A stretch of DNA of 64,000 nucleotides from a virus. Below the pieces are notes generated by a model. That model saw only the letters and a program-made list of their open reading frames with translations. It did no database searches and had not been told where the DNA came from. Every line of letters starts with the position of its first letter. Within the stretch, counting starts at the first letter, position 1. Location: positions 1 through 64,000 of the IMG/VR virus record IMGVR_UViG_3300028874_000014; one strand, 5' to 3'. Below are positions 1 through 7,031 of the stretch, piece by piece. Position numbers and translations under genes: made by a program.

Positions 1-1
1 A

Positions 2-31
2 GAAGATGATCTAGTAGAAGATGATCTAGTA
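2..31 (+). repeat. 15-nt tandem duplication
   Basis: The unit GAAGATGATCTAGTA occurs twice back to back (2-16 and 17-31) and adds five acidic/hydrophobic residues (EDDLV) in frame to the VWA protein. It looks like a recent slippage duplication. Confidence 0.85.
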
Positions 32-1228
32 GAACAGATTTTATGTGCTGATGAAAACCTTCTTAATGATCACCATAAGAAGATTGAAAATATCATGGGC
101 GGCCAATCAGTTTGTGAAGTTCCTACTGGCCAAGAATTATTGGATCTTTCTACAATATTAGAATTATATAATTCAGATGATACTTCTCTTACTGATTTGC
201 TCAATGCAATAGAAGATAGTACTAATGAGGTTGTTTCTAGTAAGCAGAAAAGTGATTTTGCTGAAGCTAAAAAAATTGCCCAAAGAATTTTTACAAAATT
301 TAATATGCGAGTTCAGGCTTCTAACCTAGCAAACACTCAATATAAAACATCTGGAACATTAGACCCAGAACGTGCGGCATTATATCAAGTCTATGATGAT
401 GTATTCATGAAGACTGCTATAGAGCCGAATCAAACTAATCATGCATATAGTGTTGTTCTTGATTGGAGCGGTTCTATGACTGGGTCGATTTATCCGATGA
501 TGCTTCGAATCATCGAGCTTGTTTATTTTGCTGAAGCTGCTGATGTTGAAATCGATGTTTGGTTGTATACAACTGGCAACAATAAATCACCAAAAAATAA
601 AATCAATAAAAACATCGCATATACCGGATCAAAATTCATTCATGTTCTAAATACCAAAATGAATTCGGTTGAACTGGCATTACGGAAGAAATTATTTTGG
701 TATCTAGTTAAAAATAAAAATCCATCGGGGCGATCCGCGATCTTTGAAGCTGATCATATGGCAAATATCTATTTTTCGGATCACTATCTAGGCGGGACAA
801 ATATAGTAGAAGGTTTAATTTTAGGACATCATGTTTTAAATAAAATGGATGCTGATAAGAAAACATGTTTCTTATTATCTGATGGAGAGGACACCACAAA
901 GTATGATCTAAAATTTAATCCAGCAACTCAAAAATCTGATATTATATTTTCCGACCAACCAAAAATTTACTTGAACGGTATTGATGTAGCGGTATATAAC
1001 TCTAAAAATACACCTCGCCAAAATGTAACTATTGGAATTGCAGAATTGTATAGGTCTATTGGCCAACGAACTATCGGGATTGCTTGGAATTGTACTGGCT
1101 CTGGTTTAGTTCCATTTGTAGATCAATTGATTACTATCAAATCATCAAGCCAAAAGAAGATTGAAAGTGGCGAGTATCAGTTTGTTGATAACATATTCAT
1201 CGACGAGATAGTTAAAAATTTACTTTAA
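2..1228 (+). CDS. CobT-like VWA-domain protein (5' end outside window)
   Basis: The reading frame is open from base 2, so the start lies upstream; an internal ATG at 95 exists but the acidic stretch before it is in frame. The C-terminal half is a von Willebrand A domain with a complete metal-ion-dependent adhesion site: DWSGSM at nt 461-478, a GGTN motif near nt 790 and SDGED near nt 880. The acidic N-terminus followed by a VWA domain matches CobT-type cobaltochelatase subunits. In the family these work with an AAA+ partner (CobS/MoxR-like), and CobS homologues are common in marine T4-like phages; no partner is visible here, so it may lie upstream. The real substrate in phages is unknown. Family assignment is good; function is inference. 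Confidence 0.8.
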   Translation, partial: EDDLVEDDLVEQILCADENLLNDHHKKIENIMGGQSVCEVPTGQELLDLSTILELYNSDDTSLTDLLNAIEDSTNEVVSSKQKSDFAEAKKIAQRIFTKFNMRVQASNLANTQYKTSGTLDPERAALYQVYDDVFMKTAIEPNQTNHAYSVVLDWSGSMTGSIYPMMLRIIELVYFAEAADVEIDVWLYTTGNNKSPKNKINKNIAYTGSKFIHVLNTKMNSVELALRKKLFWYLVKNKNPSGRSAIFEADHMANIYFSDHYLGGTNIVEGLILGHHVLNKMDADKKTCFLLSDGEDTTKYDLKFNPATQKSDIIFSDQPKIYLNGIDVAVYNSKNTPRQNVTIGIAELYRSIGQRTIGIAWNCTGSGLVPFVDQLITIKSSSQKKIESGEYQFVDNIFIDEIVKNLL

Positions 1229-1277
1229 TCCTAAATGTGTGATAAAATAATTTTTAATTGTTATAGAGATATTTTTT

Positions 1278-1319
1278 ATGAAAGGTCTTTTAGAGAAATT
1301 ATTCTCGGGTTTAGCTTAA
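1278..1319 (+). CDS. Possible 13-codon leader ORF before smpB
   Basis: ATG at 1278 opens a 13-codon frame (MKGLLEKLFSGLA) whose TAA at 1317-1319 sits one base before the smpB ATG at 1321. The smpB start has no strong Shine-Dalgarno sequence, so translational coupling to this ORF is conceivable. The peptide is short and amphipathic. It may equally be chance; there is no coding evidence beyond position. Confidence 0.2.
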   Translation: MKGLLEKLFSGLA

Positions 1320-1320
1320 T

Positions 1321-1770
1321 ATGTCTATTACAGAAAATCGAAAAGCTCGATATGATTATTTCATCGAAGATGAATATGTGGCCGGGGTAATGCTTGAAGG
1401 ATGGGAAGTCAAGGCTATCCGAGCCAAGCAGATCTCTCTCCAAGAAGCCTATGTTTTTCTTAAAGATGGTGCCTTCTATTTGTTGGGTGCTCATATCACG
1501 CCATTGATTTATGCATCAACTCATGTCAAAACAGACCCAGTTCGGACCAGAAAACTTTTATTGAATAAGGCTGAAATCAATAAAATTTCCGGTAAGATTG
1601 CAAAAGCTGGATACACTGTGGTGCCTTTGAATATGCATTTTGAAAATGGCAAGATTAAACTCAAGATTGGTTTGGCCAAAGGTAAGAAACAATATGATAA
1701 ACGTGCCACTGAAAAAGAGCGAGATGCAGATCGCGAAGTTCAACAAGCTATGAAGAGAGATGAGTCATGA
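1321..1770 (+). CDS. smpB: SmpB, tmRNA-binding protein
   Basis: SmpB binds the tRNA-like end of tmRNA and enters stalled ribosomes during trans-translation. The 149-residue protein has usual family length and strong landmarks: RHEYFIEE-type start (here ARYDYFIEDEY), LEGWEVKAIR, GAHITP, THVKTDPVRTRKLLLN, GYTVVPL, and the KIGLAKGKKQYDKR segment leading into the basic C-terminal tail that enters the mRNA channel. All key regions are present, so it looks functional. It overlaps the next gene by 4 nt (ATGA). A phage copy could redirect host tmRNA or serve a phage-encoded tmRNA; I could not find a convincing tmRNA gene in this window. Confidence 0.95.
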   Translation: MSITENRKARYDYFIEDEYVAGVMLEGWEVKAIRAKQISLQEAYVFLKDGAFYLLGAHITPLIYASTHVKTDPVRTRKLLLNKAEINKISGKIAKAGYTVVPLNMHFENGKIKLKIGLAKGKKQYDKRATEKERDADREVQQAMKRDES

Positions 1771-2054
1771 ACATAAATCTAAACCCATGGTCTAATAATA
1801 CTCCTCCAGATTTTGTTAATGAAGACGGAGTGAAATGGTGGCTGGATAAAAGCACAACTTGGTATGCGACTAAAAAAGATATAACTGGAGTATCACTCAA
1901 CGCAACTTGTTATTTTGTTGAAACTGTTGCTGGGACACGTACCAGAGTTTTAGTGTGTAATGATACTAACAAAATTATTGAAGAGTATCAAGAGCTTGAA
2001 GCTCTTGCTGTTGCCATTGATGTAAGAAAATTTTTGATACATACCGATGAGTGA
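1767..2054 (+). CDS. Hypothetical protein, 95 aa
   Basis: Not recognised. The ATG overlaps the stop of smpB (ATGA), and its own end overlaps the next gene, so the three are translationally coupled. The sequence is soluble-looking, with a Trp-rich N-terminal third (PWSNN, KWWLDK, TTWYATKK) followed by a beta-like centre and a C-terminal helix. No catalytic motif is visible. Confidence 0.65.
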   Translation: MNINLNPWSNNTPPDFVNEDGVKWWLDKSTTWYATKKDITGVSLNATCYFVETVAGTRTRVLVCNDTNKIIEEYQELEALAVAIDVRKFLIHTDE

Positions 2055-2229
2055 ATTTAAAGTCGAGCCCCATAATTTTAGTCTTAGGGCGGGGTCATAT
2101 CAGTATTGTTGTAAGTGCGGGCTTGTTGCAATGAACAACGAGTTCTCACGTTGGGCAATGAAAACCGGGTGTGATAATAAAGATCACCCAGGGTATGAAC
2201 ATAAACGGGGATTAACAAATCCATTTTAA
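2047..2229 (+). CDS. Small zinc-ribbon-like protein
   Basis: A 60-residue protein with a CCKCGL pair and a second GCDNKDHPGYEH cluster, a Cys/His pattern able to bind one zinc ion. Short proteins of this plan (HNF ... YCxxCGLV ... GCxxxDHP) recur in large phages, but I know no demonstrated function. It overlaps the 3' end of the previous gene by 8 nt. DNA, RNA or protein binding are all possible. Confidence 0.65.
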   Translation: MSEFKVEPHNFSLRAGSYQYCCKCGLVAMNNEFSRWAMKTGCDNKDHPGYEHKRGLTNPF

Positions 2230-2239
2230 AGTAATTTCA

Positions 2240-2259
2240 ATAGTCCTAGCAAGGACTAT
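2240..2259. repeat. Inverted repeat overlapping a late promoter
   Basis: Perfect 8-bp stem ATAGTCCT/AGGACTAT with loop AGCA. The right arm overlaps the first bases of the TATAAATA motif at 2257-2264. A second small stem, CTGCC/GGCAG, follows at 2270-2285. Confidence 0.75.
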
Positions 2260-2264
2260 AAATA
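2257..2264 (+). promoter_or_regulatory. T4-type late promoter (TATAAATA)
   Basis: Exact T4 late promoter core, upstream of the secreted transglycosylase-like gene at 2361 and inside the only gap (2230-2360) of this region. The presence of a gp55-like sigma factor in the window supports use of this motif. Confidence 0.65.
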
Positions 2265-2360
2265 ACTATCTGCCAATCTCGGCAGAATATCACAGAGTAA
2301 TTCGCGACGTAATCGTGTGTTACCTTATAACGTACCAACGTGAAAAAGGAGAACTACATA

Positions 2361-3068
2361 ATGAAAACGACAATAGCCCTGCTTACGTGCTTAGCCACGT
2401 TAATTTTGTCAACAGTTGGGATGGTTGAATTTCAAGACCAGGCCCAAGCCAAAGGAACTGCAGTTATCGCTGCAAAAACGTTTGTGAAAGGTGGAGATAT
2501 GCAACACACTATCGTCCTCCCTCCAAACTTAACACCTCATCAAGGTGAACTATTGACCTATGCATATCAAGTGGCAAAGGCCGATGGACAGAAATATCCA
2601 GAGTATTACGAAGGACTGATCTACCAGGAAAGTAAAGCTGGTGGAATGAAGAACTATAAAGTTGCTGGACAAGAGTTTGGTCTAAAAACCATGGAACGAT
2701 ATTACGGCGTTCCTCAACTCAAACTAGCCGCAGTTAAAGATGTTCTAAAGAAGTATCCGTCCCTCGGAGTATTCTCAACAGATGAAGAAATCGTTGCTAA
2801 GTTAATTACTGACGATGATTGGTCTATCAGAGTAGGAAGTAAATATCTTATGATGGTTGGTATTGGGAAGTCACCAGAAGCAGCTTTAGTGGCATATAAT
2901 AAAGGCGAAGGTGGTGCTGAAGGTGTTGATCCGTCAACAAATGCATATGCCCAAGATATTATCCATCATGTTAATACTGTGGTCCGTTCAATCAATACTC
3001 GAAATGAAGCAATGATTCATGCATCATTGAAACATGATAGTAAAGTATATTTAGCGAGCCAATCATAA
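2361..3068 (+). CDS. Secreted lytic-transglycosylase-like protein
   Basis: The start at 2361 is chosen over an upstream in-frame GTG (2340) because AAGGAG ends about 10 nt before it and because it leaves a clean signal peptide: MKTT, a hydrophobic core ending near LSTVGM, and an AQA cleavage site. The mature part resembles lysozyme-fold transglycosylases: a YQESKAGG segment supplies a candidate catalytic Glu, EFGLKTM resembles the QFG/GLMQ region, and ALVAYNKGEGG matches the AYN(A/K)G motif near the end of SLT domains. Predicted to cut peptidoglycan from the periplasm. It has its own late promoter and sits just before the primase gene. An inactive, binding-only protein cannot be excluded. Confidence 0.7.
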   Translation: MKTTIALLTCLATLILSTVGMVEFQDQAQAKGTAVIAAKTFVKGGDMQHTIVLPPNLTPHQGELLTYAYQVAKADGQKYPEYYEGLIYQESKAGGMKNYKVAGQEFGLKTMERYYGVPQLKLAAVKDVLKKYPSLGVFSTDEEIVAKLITDDDWSIRVGSKYLMMVGIGKSPEAALVAYNKGEGGAEGVDPSTNAYAQDIIHHVNTVVRSINTRNEAMIHASLKHDSKVYLASQS

Positions 3069-3087
3069 AGAGAGCTTAAACATTACA

Positions 3088-4077
3088 ATGGAAGACCTAA
3101 TCAAACAGAATGTCAGATTTGAAGGTCGTTCTAAAGGATGGGAACACTGCAAATGTAAACGGTGCAATGATTATAAAGTTCGAGCTTCATTTAAGTTCGA
3201 AGAAAATAAAATCTCATATAACTGTTTCAACTGCGGTGTCTCTCCTTCTTATACAAAAAATAGTACATTTCTGTATAAAGAATTTAGAGAAGTCCTGAAT
3301 GCCTTTGGGATTAGTGATCCTGAAATTGATCTAGTATTAGGCAAGAATTTCTTTTCTCAAGATCAACTCGTCCTAGCTAAAAAGAAAGCCGAATCGAAAA
3401 TCGCAGAAGTTCCACTTCCACTCAATAGCTATAGAGTCACACAGATCAACCAGGACGATCCCTGGACGATAGTTGCTAGTGAGTATTTAGGATTACGCAG
3501 CCTAGCGCTATCGAGCCATCCTTGGTACTTATCTCCACATCTTGAGTTTAGAGATAGATTGATCATTCCGTATTACAAAGACGGAAAAGTGATATATTGG
3601 CAGGCGAGATCATTCAACGAAAAATCAAAAAAACGATATACTAATCCAAATATTCCTATTGAACCAATTCTTTTCGGATATGAAGAATTAGAAAAATACA
3701 CAGATGCTCCATTGTTTATTATGGAAGGCGTCTTTGATGCGATTTCGATCAGCGGGGTCGGGATGCTTGGGAGTAAATTATATAAACAACGAATAGAGGC
3801 TTTTACTAAATGTAGACGCCGGAAAATCTTTGTAATAGATAAAAAAGACAAGCAAAACAATGGATACAATCTTGGATGTGATGTCTTAAAAAATGGATGG
3901 GAAATCACATACATTTCCGGTGATAATGATCTGGACGTGAATAAAGCAGTATGTAGGTTTGGTAAGCTTTGGACCATCCAAAATTTAATGGAAAACGCGA
4001 CTGGCGGTTTTGCTGGACAACTAGCACTAGAAATGTTTTGTAAAAATCATTCTGCAACATCAAAGTATATAAAGTAG
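3088..4077 (+). CDS. DnaG-type DNA primase (gp61-like)
   Basis: Synthesises RNA primers at the replication fork with the helicase encoded next. Near residues 20-50 there is a C4 zinc-binding site (CKCKRCND ... YNCFNCG). The TOPRIM core follows, with the catalytic Glu in FIMEGVFDAI and the metal-binding acidic residues in FVIDKKDKQN and ISGDNDLDVN. At 329 residues it is close to T4 gp61 (342). The order primase then helicase is separated by 29 nt, as expected for one functional unit. Confidence 0.88.
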   Translation: MEDLIKQNVRFEGRSKGWEHCKCKRCNDYKVRASFKFEENKISYNCFNCGVSPSYTKNSTFLYKEFREVLNAFGISDPEIDLVLGKNFFSQDQLVLAKKKAESKIAEVPLPLNSYRVTQINQDDPWTIVASEYLGLRSLALSSHPWYLSPHLEFRDRLIIPYYKDGKVIYWQARSFNEKSKKRYTNPNIPIEPILFGYEELEKYTDAPLFIMEGVFDAISISGVGMLGSKLYKQRIEAFTKCRRRKIFVIDKKDKQNNGYNLGCDVLKNGWEITYISGDNDLDVNKAVCRFGKLWTIQNLMENATGGFAGQLALEMFCKNHSATSKYIK

Positions 4078-4106
4078 TAAACATAAGTCAAAAATAAAAA
4101 TAATAA

Positions 4107-5417
4107 ATGAACTTAGCCAAGCAAACTTTGCTGGTGAATTATCTTCTGTCGGATTCGGATTTATTTACCAGATGTAATGCAATATTAGACCAAAACTATT
4201 TCGATCCTGAGGTGAGACATTCAGTCCACTTCATGAAAGAATATTATGAGAATTACCGGGCTCTTCCGTCAAATGACCAAATCATTGCAGAGACCGGCAA
4301 TTCTTTTGAACCAAAGCAACTTACAAAAGCAGAAATAGAATATGCCTTAGTTGAAATAGAAACATACTGTAGAAATAAAGCAATGGAGCGAGCCGTTCTT
4401 TCTGCTCCAAGCCTGATGGCTAAAAATGACCATGGTAAAGTCTTAGATAATTTAAAAGAGGCGATATCAGTATCAATTAATCGAGATGTAGGTCTTGATT
4501 ATTTTAGTGATCCATTACTACGAATCCAGAGGATGCTTCTACGGAATGCTCCTCTATCTCTAGGATATAAAATCTTAGATGAATATCTAAATGGCGGCCC
4601 ATCTAGAAAAGAATTGTTGTTGTTTATGGCTGGGTCCGGTGTAGGTAAATCTATATTCATGACTAATGTTGCTATCAATTTATTGATGCAAAAATTGAAT
4701 GTTGTTTACATTACATTAGAACTTGCTGAAGATGTAGTCGCAAAGCGTTTTGACTCGATGATCACCGGGATCAGCCAGAAAGAAATCTTTGCAAAAATGA
4801 ATAAAGTTTCTGCTGATCTTGAACGGAAACAAAGTGGTATGGGCAAGCTGTTTATTAAACGGATGCCTGAAAGCACAACAAATGCAAACCATATCAGAGC
4901 GTATTTAAAAGAATTCGAAATGGCTCACGGGTTTATCCCGGATGCGGTTGTAGTCGATTATATGGATTTGATGACCTCAAATCAAAAGATTTCTGCTGAG
5001 AATTTATTTGTTAAGGACAAATATATCGCCGAAGAACTGCGTTCTATTGGTAATGATTTTGATGTCTTAATTATCAGTGCTTCTCAGATGAATAGGGCCG
5101 CAATAAAAACAGATGATATTGACCAAAGTAATATTGCCGGAGGTATATCAAAGATTAATACATGTGATAACTTGATTGCTATTATTCAAACTGAAGCAAT
5201 GAAAGCTGCAGGCGAATATATGTTGAAGATTGTAAAGAGCCGAAACTCTAATGGAGTTGGAAAGATTGTGATGTTACGATGGGACCATGTATCACTAAGA
5301 GTTCGGGATTTTGATGATATGTCTCAGGATAAAATTCAATTTGTCCCTAGAGATAATACTAAACCACAAGAAAAGAAGAAAGACTTACTCGATCTTCTTA
5401 ACGCAAATAATATATAA
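4107..5417 (+). CDS. DnaB-like replicative helicase (gp41-like)
   Basis: Hexameric 5'-3' helicase that unwinds the fork and recruits primase. The N-terminal helical domain covers about residues 1-140; the RecA-fold motor follows with Walker A GSGVGKS, helicase motif YITLELAEDV, Walker B VVVDYMDLM and SASQMNR (motif H3-like). Length 436 aa compares with 475 for T4 gp41. No strong Shine-Dalgarno sequence is seen before the ATG; the upstream spacer is A-rich. Confidence 0.9.
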   Translation: MNLAKQTLLVNYLLSDSDLFTRCNAILDQNYFDPEVRHSVHFMKEYYENYRALPSNDQIIAETGNSFEPKQLTKAEIEYALVEIETYCRNKAMERAVLSAPSLMAKNDHGKVLDNLKEAISVSINRDVGLDYFSDPLLRIQRMLLRNAPLSLGYKILDEYLNGGPSRKELLLFMAGSGVGKSIFMTNVAINLLMQKLNVVYITLELAEDVVAKRFDSMITGISQKEIFAKMNKVSADLERKQSGMGKLFIKRMPESTTNANHIRAYLKEFEMAHGFIPDAVVVDYMDLMTSNQKISAENLFVKDKYIAEELRSIGNDFDVLIISASQMNRAAIKTDDIDQSNIAGGISKINTCDNLIAIIQTEAMKAAGEYMLKIVKSRNSNGVGKIVMLRWDHVSLRVRDFDDMSQDKIQFVPRDNTKPQEKKKDLLDLLNANNI

Positions 5418-5428
5418 CGAGATAAATT

Positions 5429-6634
5429 ATGACTAAAGAAACACTTTCATATAATGGTTCAGTTCTAGAAAAAATGGACCCAAGTCCTCTAGATCAACGA
5501 GTCTATCTTCCGTCTAAAGGAAAGATGACGACACAAGCAGCGTTAGAACAATCTAAAGTTGATGAAGTATTTGATTCGGTAAAAGTAGAAACCAAGCCGA
5601 TTTGGGGTCGTTCTAGCCAACTACACAAATATTTATTAAGTCAGGGTTTGGACCCTGCACCTTGGTGGGCTCCGGCAGGCATGATCAAGACATATTACGA
5701 TCCCACATTAATCACAGAAGATTTTGTTTTTTCTTATTCTTCGGAAGGTAAAGGTTCTTATGTTACAGAACTACCAGCTGGTGAAAAACTTGGTGAACAG
5801 CCTGTTGCATTGAAAGGATCAATTATTGATCCTTTATCATTAGAACCAGCTGATAAAATTTTATTTGAGTCTGATGTAGAATATTTCAAAAATAAAAAGC
5901 TCCAAAGTATGAAAGTTCCATATTCGTATTATGAAGTTCCATATTCGTATTATGTGAAGCATGAAGATCTATACGTGAAGTCTAAGAACAAATTTCTAGA
6001 TGAATCGCTCGGCGGATTTTTCCGGGGTCGATTGTCTGTTGTTGTAGGTGCCGCAGGTCAAGGTAAATCTTCATTTGCACTATCACTAGTTCGAGAATAT
6101 TCAAAAGATGATAGTGGTGTTATCTGTGCAGTAGTGGCACATGAAACATATGATCAAATCAAAAAACAATTAGTCAATGATTGCAATTCACAAAAAACGA
6201 GCGGTAACAATACTTGGCTAATGGACGGAACCAGACACGGTGTTGATGGGTATGTTAGTGATATTAAACATCACTTGTCAATAATGGATGCAACACCAGA
6301 TGTATTAGTAATCGATGGATTTGATATGGTGTCTGATGATTATGAGATGAAGAAAAATCTTTTGCAACAATTGGTTTCACTATCATACGAATATGATATG
6401 GCGTTAATTATCACAGTTCAAGCTAGCCGCCGTGGCGACTGGAGTGAAGATGATGCGGCAATCTGGCGTATTTCGGATCATTTTATTGTAGCAATGGCAG
6501 ACAAGATAATCCAAGTTACTAAGCTGGATGGTGTTGCAGTAAGTGAAGCTAAGATCATTAAAGACAGAAATTTTGTCAATCTTTCAAAGAACCGTTTGTT
6601 GTTTCATACAGAATCAAAAACGTTCATTGCCTGA
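5429..6634 (+). CDS. RecA/KaiC-fold ATPase with an N-terminal portal-like segment
   Basis: Residues about 190-401 form a RecA-type ATPase with Walker A GAAGQGKSS and Walker B VLVIDGFD, a second DnaB/KaiC-like gene directly after the helicase. Residues about 90-176 match the phage's own portal protein across and beyond its intein insertion point: YDPTLITEDF against YNPMSMSEDY, then GKGS, ELPAG, LGE and a YFK..L...VP.SY ending, with an insertion of about 24 residues in between. Residues 1-89 are not recognised. Seen directly: the similarity and motifs. Inferred: gene fusion or recombination with the portal gene, and perhaps a helicase-loader or packaging-related role. Confidence 0.7.
   Translation: MTKETLSYNGSVLEKMDPSPLDQRVYLPSKGKMTTQAALEQSKVDEVFDSVKVETKPIWGRSSQLHKYLLSQGLDPAPWWAPAGMIKTYYDPTLITEDFVFSYSSEGKGSYVTELPAGEKLGEQPVALKGSIIDPLSLEPADKILFESDVEYFKNKKLQSMKVPYSYYEVPYSYYVKHEDLYVKSKNKFLDESLGGFFRGRLSVVVGAAGQGKSSFALSLVREYSKDDSGVICAVVAHETYDQIKKQLVNDCNSQKTSGNNTWLMDGTRHGVDGYVSDIKHHLSIMDATPDVLVIDGFDMVSDDYEMKKNLLQQLVSLSYEYDMALIITVQASRRGDWSEDDAAIWRISDHFIVAMADKIIQVTKLDGVAVSEAKIIKDRNFVNLSKNRLLFHTESKTFIA
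5913..5954 (+). repeat. 21-nt tandem duplication
   Basis: AAGTTCCATATTCGTATTATG occurs twice in tandem (5913-5933, 5934-5954). It doubles the VPYSYYE segment at the end of the portal-like region of the ATPase, in frame. Both copies are identical, so the event looks recent. Confidence 0.9.
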
Positions 6635-6637
6635 ACT

Positions 6638-6645
6638 GATAAATA
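6638..6645 (+). promoter_or_regulatory. Late-promoter-like motif (GATAAATA)
   Basis: ATAAATA core 28 nt before the ATG of the 90-aa gene at 6673, with a weak AAGGA Shine-Dalgarno in between. Confidence 0.5.
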
Positions 6646-6672
6646 AACAATATCTTATAAGGAATATTAAAT

Positions 6673-6945
6673 ATGGCAAAGAACAAATCAAAAGAATTAA
6701 AAGAAGTTGAAATCCCAGCACTTAATATCAATGGAAAGCAATATGAAATTGAAAAGCTTTCTGATACTGTAAAGAGTTTGATTGCTGTGTACACAACGTG
6801 GCAAGAAGATCTAGAAGCGTCTAGAAAAGCGCTGAATGACGCAAAGCTTTCTATCGCTAAAAACGAAGCTGCACTTAGAGATCTTTCTAAAGAAATTGTT
6901 GATATGGTTGAAGCAACAATGAAAGAGGAAGAAGAAAAAGCCTAA
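6673..6945 (+). CDS. Small coiled-coil protein, DUF6447-like
   Basis: A 90-residue protein with the plan of the DUF6447 family of T4-like phages: a short beta start (LNINGKQYEIEKLSD), then one long charged helix (about residues 30-90) suited to coiled-coil formation. AAGGAA precedes the ATG by a few bases. A strong hairpin terminator follows. No function is known for the family; family assignment is from memory of its pattern. Confidence 0.6.
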   Translation: MAKNKSKELKEVEIPALNINGKQYEIEKLSDTVKSLIAVYTTWQEDLEASRKALNDAKLSIAKNEAALRDLSKEIVDMVEATMKEEEEKA

Positions 6946-6970
6946 GCTTTGATAGTTTGGATGTATAAAG

Positions 6971-6996
6971 AAAAGGAGACCATCGAGTCTCCTTTT
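6971..6996. terminator. Hairpin terminator (GGAGAC family)
   Basis: AAAAGGAGAC (6971-6980), loop CATCGA, GTCTCCTTTT (6987-6996). It lies between the 90-aa gene and the ligase-like gene. The same stem recurs at 59453, 59830, 62061 and 62465. Confidence 0.85.
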
Positions 6997-7031
6997 CGCA
7001 TAAATAGTTAGAACATTATAGCCGGTCAAAT

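Noticed and set aside
5429-6634. Simple classification as a second DnaB helicase or RecA/UvsX
   Set aside because: The ATPase core is RecA-like, but the recombinase and DnaB N-terminal domains are absent and the N-terminal half contains the portal-like segment.
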